NCBI RefSeq assembly: GCF_004348895.1
Contig: NZ_RRZK01000008.1
Coordinates: 372,001 to 436,000, forward strand
Origin: Pseudomonas vancouverensis
GTDB taxonomy: Bacteria; Pseudomonadota; Gammaproteobacteria; Pseudomonadales; Pseudomonadaceae
Direction: 5' to 3'
DNA length: 64,000 bases
Shown: positions 30,601-38,420 of the stretch, piece after piece
Numbering within the stretch: position 1 is the stretch's first letter
How the letters are laid out: every line of letters begins with the position of its first letter
Notes under the pieces: model-generated
Database searches by the model: none
What the model was told of the DNA's origin: nothing
What the model saw: the letters and a program-made list of their open reading frames with translations, nothing else
Program-made: the position numbers and the translations under genes

Positions 30601-31477
30601 TCGGGATGCCTTTGCCAACCTGATTCGCTTGTTCGATGCTGCCGTGCAGGCGGTTGCGGCGCTGGATGAACCTGATGATCTCAACCCGCTGGCAGCCAAG
30701 GTGCGCGTCGAGCGCGAAGCACTGCTACAGGCGGGGCTGGATGAAGACGCAGCCCGGCGCCAGGCCGGCTGGCGCATTTTCGGCGCCAAGCCCGGTGCCT
30801 ATGGCGCGGGCGTGCAGGGCGCCATCGACGGCCGTTTGTGGCACAGCCGCGAAGACCTCGCCGAGGTCTACCTGAATTGGGGCGGCTACGCTTATGGCGG
30901 TGCGGATGAGGGAACAGCCGCCCGCGAACAGTTCGCCCAGCGTCTCGGCCAGATGCAGGCGGTGCTGCAAAATCAGGACAACCGCGAGCATGACTTGCTC
31001 GATTCCAATGACTACTACCAGTTCCAGGGCGGCATGCTGGCTGCGGTGGAAACCCTGCGGGGCGAAGCGGCGGCCAGTTATCACGGCGACCACAGCCAGC
31101 CGGACCTGCCGAAGATCCGCACCTTGAAAGAGGAACTGAACCGGGTGATTCGCTCCCGGGCGGCCAATCCGAAGTGGCTCGACGGGGTCAAGCGGCATGG
31201 CTATAAAGGCGCATTCGAAATGGCGGCGACGGTCGACAACCTGTTTGCCTTCGATGCGACGACGCAGCTGATTGACGATCACCAGTATGCCTTGCTAGCG
31301 GATGCTTACCTGCTTGATCCGGCGACCCGGGATTTTGTCCGTGAGCACAATCCCCATGCATTACGCGACATGACCGAGCGCATGCTCGAAGCGCAGCAGC
31401 GGGGAATGTGGAAAGAGCCCGGGGCGTATCGCGAGGCGCTGGAGAATTTGTTGCTGGACATAGAAGAAGACAACTAA
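27635..31477 (+). CDS. cobN: Cobaltochelatase large subunit CobN, with REP-derived insert
   Basis: A 1280-residue CobN/BchH-family chelatase subunit that inserts Co into hydrogenobyrinic acid a,c-diamide using ATP-driven partner subunits. The family signature GKHGNLEWLPGKGVGLS lies near residue 550, and NPKWLDGVKRHGYKGAFEM near the C-terminus. Residues about 795-823 (SCRSEHARDD...SRASSLPQEE) are encoded by an 87-base REP pair inserted in frame. This stretch reads like translated REP and is not part of the fold. The insert appears to sit in a linker, so the protein may remain active. The gene follows cobW by 3 bases. Confidence 0.95.
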   Translation: MHLLRTQPGGFVSDDNIADLGQTPAELVILCSGDSSLALLAEAAQQLPDDYPSVRLANPMQVQNHASVDLYVDEVLRHAKVILISLHGGIAYWRYGVERLVELAERGVQLILVPGDDRPDPELSDLSTVGVEDRDRLWQFLRQGGMGNALDFFHCLANRWLARDYTWGEPQVLPRTAIYHPRKSNATLSDWQAGWQAGLPVAPVLFYRSHLQAANTAFIDVFCQRLQAAGLNPLPIALASLKEPGCLATVEDWLDEVQAGVILNTTGFAQSSPEAPHLRPFRRNIPVIQAICAQDNEPGWRASEQGLGPRDLAMHIALPELDGRIISRPISFKDLAWRSERSQSDVVCYRAAPERMDFVAELARRWVDLGRLPNAEKRIALILANYPTRDGRIGNGVGLDTPAAALNILRALHAEGYPLPAELPDNGTALIQQLLGGVSNDLESLDQRPCAQSLAMDEYLALFNALPEANRQAVQARWGAPENDPMCRNGRMMIAGLRFGLTFVGIQPARGYQVDPSAVYHDPDLVPPHGYLAFYFWLRNTYGAHAVIHVGKHGNLEWLPGKGVGLSEQCWPDALLGPLPNIYPFIVNDPGEGAQAKRRTQAVIIDHLMPPLTRAETYGPLRNLELLADEYYEAQLLDPRRARELQRDILQLVRDSHIDRELQLDEQLDSDADAAIWLPRLDTYLCDLKESQIRDGLHVFGESPTGRLRIDTLLALLRIPRGDGKGAQSSLLRALAKAFELGIDPLDCVLAEPWGGPRPEALLSVSHDPWRITGDTRERLELFAGQLISQALNTSCRSEHARDDVSGTSVSTDTPSRASSLPQEEPWSEVQAILNGLREVVAPRLDACGPAEMRGLLDALNGRFVPAGPSGAPSRGRLDVLPTGRNFYSVDVRNLPTTTAWRIGFQSANLILERHLQDHGDHLRQLGLSVWGTATMRTGGDDIAQAMALMGVRPVWATGSQRVDDFEILPLSLLDRPRVDVTLRVSGFFRDAFANLIRLFDAAVQAVAALDEPDDLNPLAAKVRVEREALLQAGLDEDAARRQAGWRIFGAKPGAYGAGVQGAIDGRLWHSREDLAEVYLNWGGYAYGGADEGTAAREQFAQRLGQMQAVLQNQDNREHDLLDSNDYYQFQGGMLAAVETLRGEAAASYHGDHSQPDLPKIRTLKEELNRVIRSRAANPKWLDGVKRHGYKGAFEMAATVDNLFAFDATTQLIDDHQYALLADAYLLDPATRDFVREHNPHALRDMTERMLEAQQRGMWKEPGAYREALENLLLDIEEDN
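30018..30104. repeat. REP pair (type B) inside cobN
   Basis: CCTGTAGGAGCGAGCATGCT... at 30018-30044 is matched by an inverted copy ending CTCGCTCCCACAGG at 30104. The unit is 87 bases, a multiple of three, and has no stop in the cobN frame. Confidence 0.9.
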
Positions 31478-31481
31478 CGCA

Positions 31482-31511
31482 CCTGTTGGCGCGAGCTTGC
31501 TCGCGAATGCG
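31482..31511. repeat. Single REP (type B) between cobN and chlI
   Basis: GGCGCGAGCTTGCTCGCG is a lone REP palindrome in the 72-base gap between cobN and the next gene. Confidence 0.7.
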
Positions 31512-31549
31512 CACTGACATTCACTACCGACCACGACTGAGAAAACCCG

Positions 31550-32557
31550 ATGATCGACACCCCTCACTTCCCACTCTCCGCCGTGGTCGGCGCTGACGAT
31601 CTGAAACTCGCCCTGTGCCTCACCGCCATCGACCCGAAAATCGGCGGCGTGCTGATCGAAGGTCCGCGCGGCATGGCCAAGTCGACCCTGGCCCGAGGCC
31701 TGGCCGACCTGCTGGCCAGCGGCCAATTCGTCACCTTGCCACTGGGCGCCACCGAAGAGCGCCTGGTCGGCACCCTCGACCTCGACGCCGCACTCAGCGA
31801 AGGCCGCGCACAGTTTTCCCCCGGCGTATTGGCCAAGGCCGACGGTGGTGTGCTTTACGTCGATGAGGTCAATCTGTTGCCCGATCACCTGGTCGACCTG
31901 CTGCTCGACGTCGCCGCCAGCGGCACCAACCTGATCGAGCGCGATGGTATTTCCCACCGGCACTCGGCGAAGTTCGTCCTGATCGGCACCATGAACCCGG
32001 AAGAGGGTGAATTGCGCCCGCAATTGCTCGACCGTTTCGGCTTGAACGTTGCCCTCAGCGGCCATACCGCACCTGCCGAGCGTGGGCAGATCATTCGTCG
32101 GCGCCTGGACTTCGACAGCGATCCCCAAGGTTTCTGCGCGCAGTGGGATGTCCAGCAGCAATCGTTGCGTGAACGCTGTGAAAACGCCCGTCGCGCGCTG
32201 GCGGAGATTCCCCTTGATGATGCCGCGTTGGCGCAGATCACTGAGCGCTGCTTTGCCGCCGGCGTCGATGGGTTGCGCGCCGACCTGGTCTGGCTGCGTG
32301 CGGCCCGTGCACACGCGGCATGGCGTGGGGCCACGGGCATCACCGAGGAAGATATCGACGCCGTTGCCGAGTTCGCCTTGCGTCATCGGCGGCGAGAACT
32401 GCCCGCTTCAGCGCCACAGCCGCCCCAAGCTGCCCAGGCACCTCAGCAATCGCAGCAAAATCCGGGTGAAGGGCAGGGGCAGTGGGGCGACATGCCCGCT
32501 CAGGCGTTGCCGGTCGGCGCACGACGAGAAGTGCCGAGCTGGCCAAAAAAGCCCTAG
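31550..32557 (+). CDS. AAA+ chelatase ATPase, ChlI/BchI type
   Basis: A 335-residue MoxR/ChlI AAA+ ATPase that powers metal insertion by CobN, replacing CobS in Pseudomonas. The Walker A is GPRGMAKSTLARG near residue 38, Walker B is GGVLYVDEVNLLP near residue 100, and sensor/arginine motifs follow (GTMNPEEGELRPQLLDRFG). The Pro/Gln-rich tail (PQPPQAAQAPQQSQQ) ends in REVPSWPKKP, a usual terminus of Pseudomonas ChlI, so it is not a broken fusion. The next gene overlaps its end by 76 bases in another frame. Confidence 0.9.
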   Translation: MIDTPHFPLSAVVGADDLKLALCLTAIDPKIGGVLIEGPRGMAKSTLARGLADLLASGQFVTLPLGATEERLVGTLDLDAALSEGRAQFSPGVLAKADGGVLYVDEVNLLPDHLVDLLLDVAASGTNLIERDGISHRHSAKFVLIGTMNPEEGELRPQLLDRFGLNVALSGHTAPAERGQIIRRRLDFDSDPQGFCAQWDVQQQSLRERCENARRALAEIPLDDAALAQITERCFAAGVDGLRADLVWLRAARAHAAWRGATGITEEDIDAVAEFALRHRRRELPASAPQPPQAAQAPQQSQQNPGEGQGQWGDMPAQALPVGARREVPSWPKKP

Positions 32558-33222
32558 GCATTCGCCCTCGATCCGACGCGGGGGCGAATGCCAGACCCCG
32601 TGCCGGACGGTTGGATCACGGCAAGCAGGGTAAACGTCATGCGGCGCGCAACGGCACGGTGAACTGGCCCGGAACTTTGCTCGCGGGCCGGCCGCGAAAA
32701 CGCGACGATCTGTTGTTTCAACTGCGCACGCGTTCGCCCCATGAGTTGTGGCTGGTGATTGTCGACGCGTCGGCCTCGACCCGTCGTCATCAGGCCTTGA
32801 GCGATGCCAAGGGATTGCTCGCGCAGCTGTTTGATGACGCCTATCGCCAGCGCGCTCGACTGGCGTTGCTGACCGCCAGTGGCCCGGTACCGCAGTGGCA
32901 GGTGCAAGGGTTGAAGGCGTCCAGCGGTTTGCGCCATTGGCTCGATGGACTTGGTGCGGGCGGTGGAACGCCATTGTTGGCGGCACTGGCGCAAGCGAGT
33001 CACTGGCTGGATGCGCGACGCAAGCGTTTCCCGGCAGAACAGCAGCGGTTGTTGCTGGTGACGGATGGGCGACTCAAGGACTGGGCGCAGTTGCCGGCGT
33101 TGCCATGCCCTGGATGCTTGATCGATATCGAGCGCGGGCCGATCCGGCTCGGGCGCAGTCAGGTGCTGGCGGCACAGATGCAGGTGGAGTATCGGCATAT
33201 CGATGAGTTGCTGCCGGGCTGA
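32482..33222 (+). CDS. VWA-domain chelatase subunit, ChlD type
   Basis: About 246 residues with a von Willebrand A domain: the metal-ion adhesion site DASASTRRHQAL lies near residue 95 and LLLVTDGRLKDW near residue 200. It replaces CobT as the third cobaltochelatase component. No in-frame ATG precedes the conserved KALGIRPRSDAGANARPRAG region, so the GTG at 32482 (behind CAGGGG) is proposed. The start is uncertain; initiation may depend on translation of the overlapping ATPase gene. Confidence 0.8.
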   Translation: MGRHARSGVAGRRTTRSAELAKKALGIRPRSDAGANARPRAGRLDHGKQGKRHAARNGTVNWPGTLLAGRPRKRDDLLFQLRTRSPHELWLVIVDASASTRRHQALSDAKGLLAQLFDDAYRQRARLALLTASGPVPQWQVQGLKASSGLRHWLDGLGAGGGTPLLAALAQASHWLDARRKRFPAEQQRLLLVTDGRLKDWAQLPALPCPGCLIDIERGPIRLGRSQVLAAQMQVEYRHIDELLPG

Positions 33223-33248
33223 GGAAGACGATTCGGTCAGGCCTTCTT

Positions 33249-33300
33249 CGCTCCCACATTTGCAGGCATCTACCTGTGGGAGCGAGCTGCTCGCGATGCG
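33249..33300. repeat. REP (type B) with partial inverted copy
   Basis: GCTCCCACA at 33250 is inverted as TGTGGGAGC at 33275, and the latter continues as a full REP (GGGAGCGAGCTGCTCGCG). It lies between the convergent chlD and Old Yellow Enzyme genes. Confidence 0.75.
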
Positions 33301-33313
33301 ATCTCACGGACCG

Positions 33314-34537
33314 TTAACCGCCCATCGCCCGCCGATACTGGCGTGTCCGCTTGGCGATATACACCCGATCGACAATCAACGCCCACAGTGCCGAGACCTG
33401 CGGATGGGTCTTGCGCCCGCGACTCAAACGCTGCAACTGGAATTTCACCACCGCCATGCTGGCCAGCGCCGCCAGCGGTTTGCGTTTCCAGCGAATCGCC
33501 GGTAATTGCGGGTGGCTATTGCGGCCTTCGCGCCAGTGCTTGACCAGATGGGGTTCCACCGCCAGCGCAGTGCCGATGCCGGCCATGGCGACGCCACTGT
33601 CCAGCACTTGCTCGACGATCGCCAGACGCCGGATCCCACCGGTGACCATCACCGGCATGCTCGCCACGCCGGCCAGTTCGCTGGCCATCTCCAGAAAGTA
33701 CGCTTCGCGCGCCAAGGTCCGGCCGTCGCGAGCCTCGCCTTGCATGGCCGGCGCTTCGTAACTGCCACCGGACAGCTCCAGCAGATCAAGAGGCAACTCA
33801 TTGAGCCACTCGATCACTTGGCGGGCGTCCTCGGCGTCGAAACCACCACGCTGGAAATCCGCCGAGTTGAGTTTCACCGCGACACAAAACTGTGGTGAAA
33901 CCGCTTTGCGCACGGCCTTGACCACTTCCAGCAGCAGGCGCGCACGGTTTTCCAGCGAGCCGCCCCAGCGATCATTGCGACGGTTGGTCAATGGCGACAG
34001 GAACTGGCTGAGCAGGTAACCGTGGGCGGCATGTATCTGCACGCCAGTAAATCCGGCCTTTTCCGCCAGTGCCGCACTGATGGCGAAGCGTCTGATCACC
34101 TCGCTGATATCGGCTTCGCTCATGGGTTTGGGCTCGGCGAACATTTTCGAGAACTGACCCAGGTCCAATGCCACTGCCGACGGTGCCAGCGCTTGCTGGC
34201 CGAGGTTGGCCATGGTCTGGCGGCCCGGATGATTGAGCTGCATCCAGAACTGCGCGCCACCTGCGCGCCCGGCGCGAGCCCAACGCGCGAAGCGCTCAAG
34301 GTGTTCCTCGTTTTCCAGGGCAACACCGCCGGGTCCGGTCATGGCGCGGCGGTCTATCATTACATTGCCCGTCAGCAACAACCCGGCTCCGCCTTCGGCC
34401 CAGGCCTTGTAGAGCTGGAATAACTCGCGATCAGGCGCTTGGCGAGTATCTGCGAGGTTCTCTTCCATTGCCGCTTTGGCGATGCGATTACCGATGAGCT
34501 GGCCGTTAGGCAATTTCAAGGTCTGGAAGGGCGACAT
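33314..34537 (-). CDS. NADH:flavin oxidoreductase, Old Yellow Enzyme family
   Basis: A 407-residue FMN enzyme of the OYE family that reduces activated C=C bonds or nitro compounds with NAD(P)H. The substrate-binding HAAHGYLLSQFLSPLTNRR lies near residue 175 and the FMN phosphate region MVTGGIRR near residue 300. The start at 34537 has a good GAGGA ribosome site. A MerR-type promoter with a 19-bp spacer lies directly upstream, suggesting induction by electrophiles, oxidants or metals. The C-terminal 80 residues (PAIRWKRKPLAALASMAVV) are basic. Confidence 0.88.
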   Translation of the reverse strand: MSPFQTLKLPNGQLIGNRIAKAAMEENLADTRQAPDRELFQLYKAWAEGGAGLLLTGNVMIDRRAMTGPGGVALENEEHLERFARWARAGRAGGAQFWMQLNHPGRQTMANLGQQALAPSAVALDLGQFSKMFAEPKPMSEADISEVIRRFAISAALAEKAGFTGVQIHAAHGYLLSQFLSPLTNRRNDRWGGSLENRARLLLEVVKAVRKAVSPQFCVAVKLNSADFQRGGFDAEDARQVIEWLNELPLDLLELSGGSYEAPAMQGEARDGRTLAREAYFLEMASELAGVASMPVMVTGGIRRLAIVEQVLDSGVAMAGIGTALAVEPHLVKHWREGRNSHPQLPAIRWKRKPLAALASMAVVKFQLQRLSRGRKTHPQVSALWALIVDRVYIAKRTRQYRRAMGG

Positions 34538-34564
34538 GCGGAATTCCTCTGAGGTGATGAACAG

Positions 34565-34595
34565 AGGCTAAGCTTGAAGTGAGGTTTAAGGTCAA
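34565..34595 (-). promoter_or_regulatory. MerR-type promoter and operator of the OYE gene
   Basis: On the - strand TTGACC (-35) and TAGCCT (-10) are separated by 19 bases, longer than the normal 17. The spacer holds an imperfect dyad CTTAAA-N6-TTCAAG. A long spacer with a central dyad is the classic layout of promoters twisted open by MerR-family activators such as SoxR. The regulator gene is not adjacent. Confidence 0.6.
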
Positions 34596-34892
34596 GCGCA
34601 AAGTTGAGACGGCGTTGCCGAGATCTACAAGTTTTGAAATGATTTCAGGCTGTAGGAAATAACCCTATCGCCTGTACGATCCAGGTCCTTTTTTCCTGAC
34701 AGGATTTGCATGAACACCCCCTCGGAGCCTCCCAGTAGTCGATTCTCCCCGCGTCAACCTCCGGACTTGAGCCACGCCAAGCACCCGGTCTTCAGACATT
34801 CCAGCTTCTTTTTCATTGCAGTCCCACGGCCTCTGCGCCGCGCCTTGCCGTGCCCGGCATTCTGAATTCGCTGAAGAGAACGAGACGATTTT
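34596..34892 (+). other. Leader region before the TerC-type gene
   Basis: Nearly 300 bases precede the TerC-type gene. I see no conserved yybP-ykoY (manganese) riboswitch block, although that element often controls TerC genes. A short ORF with a ribosome site occupies 34710-34865. Confidence 0.4.
34710..34865 (+). CDS. Possible leader ORF (51 aa)
   Basis: An ATG with AGGA 6 bases upstream opens a 51-codon frame (MNTPSEPPSSRFSPRQPPDL...) rich in Pro, Arg and Ser. It ends 27 bases before the TerC-type start. The composition is low complexity and I recognise no family. It may be a leader peptide or chance. Confidence 0.25.
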   Translation: MNTPSEPPSSRFSPRQPPDLSHAKHPVFRHSSFFFIAVPRPLRRALPCPAF

Positions 34893-36452
34893 ATGGAATG
34901 GATAGTTGACCCGACCGCGTGGCTGGGCCTGTTGACGCTGATTGTGCTGGAGCTGGTGCTGGGTATCGACAACCTGGTGTTTATCGCGATCCTGGCCGAC
35001 AAACTGCCACCGGAACAGCGTGACCGCGCCCGGTTGATCGGCTTGTCCCTGGCGTTGTTGATGCGCCTGGGCCTGCTGGCGAGTATTTCCTGGCTGGTGA
35101 CCCTGACCCAACCCTTGTTCGAAGTGTTCGACAAGAGCTTCTCCGGGCGCGACCTGATCATGCTGTTCGGCGGTGTGTTCCTGCTGTTCAAGGCCACCAT
35201 GGAGCTGCATGAACGGCTGGAAGGTCATGTTGGCGAGCGTACCTCCAACACGGCGTACGCGCTGTTCTGGCCGATTGTGGCGCAGATCGTCGTGCTCGAT
35301 GCGGTGTTCTCCCTGGACGCGGTGATTACCGCAGTCGGCATGGTGGAGGAGCTGGCGGTGATGATGATCGCGGTGATCATTTCCATCGGCCTGATGATTG
35401 TCGCGAGCAAGCCGCTGACCCGCTTCGTCAACGCCCATCCGACGGTGATCATGCTGTGCCTGGGCTTCCTGATGATGATCGGTTTCGCGCTGACCGCCGA
35501 AGGCCTGGGCTTCCACATTCCCAAGGGTTACCTGTACGCGGCCATCGGTTTCTCGATCCTGATCGAAGTGTTCAACCAGATCGCCCGTGCCCGACGCAAG
35601 AAGTCCATGCAGGGTTTGCGCCCGATGCGTGAGCGCACGGCCCACGCGGTGATGCGCCTGCTCGGTGGGCGCAAAGTGGCGGTGGAAGAGGTTGGTGAGG
35701 AGATTGCCGACCTGCTGGAAAACGGCGAAGGGCCGAGCGAAGAACTCTTCGGCCGTCGCGAACGGGTGATGATCAGCGGTGTGCTGCAACTGGCTGAGCG
35801 ACCGATCCGTACCTTGATGACGGTACGCGCCGACGTCGACTGCATTGACCTTGCCGAGGATGCCGAGGCCATTCGTACGCGGCTGATGCACTCGTCTTAC
35901 TCGCGCCTGCCACTGATTCGTGCGGGCGCGGTGGATGAGCCGTTGGGGTTCGTGCACAAGAAGGAGTTACTCAAGGAATACCTGGCCGGCAACGAGCCAG
36001 ACCTTGAGCACCTGGCACGCCAACCGCTCAATCTGCTGGACAGTTACTCGATCCTCAATGCCCTGGAGCAGATGCGCAAGGCGTCGACGCACATTGCCTT
36101 TGTGGTCAACGAATTCGGCGACTTTGTCGGGGTATTGACCATGACCGACATTCTCGAGTCGATTGCCGGTGAACTGCCCGATGCCAGCGAAATCGAAGGC
36201 CCGGATGTGCTGGAAGAGAAGGGTGGATACATCGTCAGCGGCGCCTTGAACCTGGCCCGGGTGCGCCAGCGTACGGGGTTTGCGGCAGAACCCACCGATG
36301 ACTATCAGACCCTGGCCGGGCTGGTGGTGAGTGTGCTGGATCGACTGCCAATGATCGGTGACAACCTGGAGTGGGAAGGCTGGCGGATGACAGTGTTGTC
36401 GGTTGAAGAACGGCGCGTGACGCGGGTCTTCCTGATGCGTATCGGCGGGTAG
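34893..36452 (+). CDS. TerC/CBS/CorC-HlyC membrane protein (YoaE-like)
   Basis: A 519-residue inner-membrane protein. The N-terminal TerC domain (residues 1-235) has about seven helices with the conserved acidic motifs [11 protein letters not shown] and [14 protein letters not shown], which in TerC proteins line a metal path. A CBS pair (about 290-410; [38 protein letters not shown]) and a C-terminal CorC/HlyC domain (about 430-519) follow. The architecture matches E. coli YoaE; export of Mn or other divalent ions is inferred from the family. Confidence 0.88.
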   Translation: MEWIVDPTAWLGLLTLIVLELVLGIDNLVFIAILADKLPPEQRDRARLIGLSLALLMRLGLLASISWLVTLTQPLFEVFDKSFSGRDLIMLFGGVFLLFKATMELHERLEGHVGERTSNTAYALFWPIVAQIVVLDAVFSLDAVITAVGMVEELAVMMIAVIISIGLMIVASKPLTRFVNAHPTVIMLCLGFLMMIGFALTAEGLGFHIPKGYLYAAIGFSILIEVFNQIARARRKKSMQGLRPMRERTAHAVMRLLGGRKVAVEEVGEEIADLLENGEGPSEELFGRRERVMISGVLQLAERPIRTLMTVRADVDCIDLAEDAEAIRTRLMHSSYSRLPLIRAGAVDEPLGFVHKKELLKEYLAGNEPDLEHLARQPLNLLDSYSILNALEQMRKASTHIAFVVNEFGDFVGVLTMTDILESIAGELPDASEIEGPDVLEEKGGYIVSGALNLARVRQRTGFAAEPTDDYQTLAGLVVSVLDRLPMIGDNLEWEGWRMTVLSVEERRVTRVFLMRIGG

Positions 36453-36454
36453 TT

Positions 36455-36479
36455 CATGGGCCGGATGTGATGGCCCATG
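36455..36479. terminator. Hairpin between convergent genes
   Basis: CATGGGCC and GGCCCATG form a perfect 8-bp stem with a 9-base loop between the TerC-type stop and the stop of the convergent cyclase gene. No T-run follows. Confidence 0.4.
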
Positions 36480-36481
36480 AC

Positions 36482-37558
36482 TCACTGATGAAAGGTGTAC
36501 CGGTCCTTGCCCGTGTGCTTGGATTCATACAGCGCCTCATCCGCCTTTTTTAGCGCCTGATTCAGGGTTTCACCTTCCAGTACCTGCGCCAGGCCGATAC
36601 TGATGGTCACCGGATGTCGGGTGGTTTGTTCACGAACTACCCGACATAGCTCGGTGGCCAGCGCGGCCATGGTTTCATGGCTCACCCCGGCCAGGTAAAT
36701 CGCGAACTCTTCACCGCCCAACCGTGCATAGTCGAAATCGGCCATCACCGATTTGATGTTCGCGGCCACGCGCGCGAGCACCTCATCGCCAATGTCGTGG
36801 CCGTAGACGTCGTTGACCTTCTTGAAGTTGTCGATATCGACCATGGCCAGGTAATGACCCTGTTCGCGAGGCACTTTGTTCATCTGCAGGTCGGCGCGGG
36901 TCATGAACGAGCGGCGATTGGGTATTGCGGTGAGCGTGTCGATATAGGCCTGGTCCAGCAACAGCCGGGACATGATGAAGTTGTAGAGCTTGACCTTGTT
37001 CAGCGTCAGGAAGCTGTAGATCGTCAGGGCACCGAGAAAAACCGTGTAGCTGACGGCCATGATCCCTTTGAATTCGTGCAGCACGATGCCGGTGCCGTAG
37101 AAAGGGTTGAGCAACGTCCAGGTAATGGCCTGTGCGGCAAAGTAGGACCAGCGACTCAGTGGCAGGACCGAGGCGCTGAACAGGGTCGTCGAGGCGGCCA
37201 GCAACAGCCACGCGGGCTGGTGAGTCACGGGCAAGCCCTCGGTCAGTAAGCGCGAGCCGTAGGTGATGGTGGCGACGAACAGCAGATTGAGCCAGTCAAA
37301 ATGCCGAACCTGGCGGGTAAACGTCAGGATGATAATGATGATCGCGAAGACGGCGAAAAATACCAGTGAACGCCAGGTGAACGGCTGGCCGCCGATGAAA
37401 CTCAGAATCAGGTCGTAGACAATCCAGATCACGCTGCTGGCGACATAGATCAGCAGGCAGAACTTGTGCAGGCGCTCGAATTCGTGTTGCAGGAACTCGG
37501 CTTTCAGTTCAGCGGGGGCGGCCTTTTTCAGTACTTCGTCTTCAATGGTTTTGTACAT
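36482..37558 (-). CDS. Membrane diguanylate cyclase of the nfr operon
   Basis: A 358-residue diguanylate cyclase that makes c-di-GMP. About six membrane helices fill residues 30-190 (for example SLVFFAVFAIIIIILTF), followed by a GGDEF domain with active-site ARLGGEEFAIYL near residue 280. The inhibitory I-site RxxD is missing: the four residues at its place are MADF, so product inhibition is not expected. It is the last gene of the wecB-nfrB-nfrA-DUF4434 operon and overlaps the DUF4434 gene by 17 bases. The context says it supplies c-di-GMP to NfrB, as DgcJ does from elsewhere in the E. coli genome. Confidence 0.9.
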   Translation of the reverse strand: MYKTIEDEVLKKAAPAELKAEFLQHEFERLHKFCLLIYVASSVIWIVYDLILSFIGGQPFTWRSLVFFAVFAIIIIILTFTRQVRHFDWLNLLFVATITYGSRLLTEGLPVTHQPAWLLLAASTTLFSASVLPLSRWSYFAAQAITWTLLNPFYGTGIVLHEFKGIMAVSYTVFLGALTIYSFLTLNKVKLYNFIMSRLLLDQAYIDTLTAIPNRRSFMTRADLQMNKVPREQGHYLAMVDIDNFKKVNDVYGHDIGDEVLARVAANIKSVMADFDYARLGGEEFAIYLAGVSHETMAALATELCRVVREQTTRHPVTISIGLAQVLEGETLNQALKKADEALYESKHTGKDRYTFHQ

Positions 37559-38420
37559 CGCTGGCCTTGTTCTTGTGCTGGTTGTCGAGAATCACCTTGC
37601 CCCATGGCCGGTAGCGCAGGGAGAACACCGCGGTCGGGTGACACGCTGTCGGCACCGCTTGCAAGGGCACCGGTTCAGCCTTGAACGGCTGGCCCTCGGC
37701 ACTGACCTGACGAAATGCTTCCTGCACGATGCCGACGGAGCAGGGCAGCGCACTGGCGTAGCCGTTGCGCACCACCGACGACAACCGGCCAGTGCCGGCG
37801 CCGTCCTGCCACCAGACCTGAATGCCGGCGTTGGCCAGCTCACCCAGCCACTGGCCGTTCACCTGCGGCGCCAGTTTGCCCACGTTGAACACGCTGACGT
37901 GCAGCGGCGCATCGAGTTTGCCGGCCAGGTCCTTGAGCTGACGCTGCAGGGTTTGCCTGCGATCAGGGGCGAGAAAGTGCAGGTCGTCCAGCTCCATCGG
38001 CAGGTACCAGCCACTGACCGGCAGTTTCCAGTCCTTGCGCAGCTTCTGCTGTTGGGTTAGCGATTGCCCCAGTTGCGCCTGCCAGTAGGTGGCCAGACCG
38101 GCGCTGTCCAGTTCATTGATGCGTTGGTAATAGGCCGGGTCCATGCGCAGTCCCAGCACCAGTTTCAATCCCTGGGCCTGGGCCTGTTTCAGGCTGTTGG
38201 CCAGCCAGCCCCCCGGGCCGCCGAAGTCCGCATCGCCGTAGGCCGTCCATTGCACGATCACGGTGTGGGCGCCTTGTTTGGCGCTGTCCTGCCAGACACG
38301 TTGCCATTGCGCCGGGCTCAGGCTGGCGTCGACGTTCAGCGGCTGATAGAAAATCCGTTCGTCTGCCGCCACCAGGGTGTTGGTCAACAGCAGGCAGGCC
38401 AGTAAGAGAAATCGCTTCAT
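37542..38420 (-). CDS. DUF4434 periplasmic protein, YbcH-like
   Basis: A 292-residue exported protein. The signal peptide is MKRFLLLACLLLTNTLVAA, and a DUF4434 domain related to glycoside-hydrolase-type barrels follows (HTVIVQWTAYGDADFGGPGG near residue 50; GLKLVLGLRMDP near residue 85; GWYLPMELDDLHFL near residue 135). E. coli ybcH, which follows nfrA, has the same domain. It probably trims or handles the glycan made by NfrB in the periplasm; this is inference. The start overlaps the nfrA stop by one base (TGATG). Confidence 0.8.
   Translation of the reverse strand: MKRFLLLACLLLTNTLVAADERIFYQPLNVDASLSPAQWQRVWQDSAKQGAHTVIVQWTAYGDADFGGPGGWLANSLKQAQAQGLKLVLGLRMDPAYYQRINELDSAGLATYWQAQLGQSLTQQQKLRKDWKLPVSGWYLPMELDDLHFLAPDRRQTLQRQLKDLAGKLDAPLHVSVFNVGKLAPQVNGQWLGELANAGIQVWWQDGAGTGRLSSVVRNGYASALPCSVGIVQEAFRQVSAEGQPFKAEPVPLQAVPTACHPTAVFSLRYRPWGKVILDNQHKNKASDVQNH

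Noticed and set aside
31550..33222. chlI/chlD as one gene broken by a frameshift
   Set aside because: The ATPase ends with REVPSWPKKP, a normal terminus in Pseudomonas, and both parts are complete for their families. The split is normal here.
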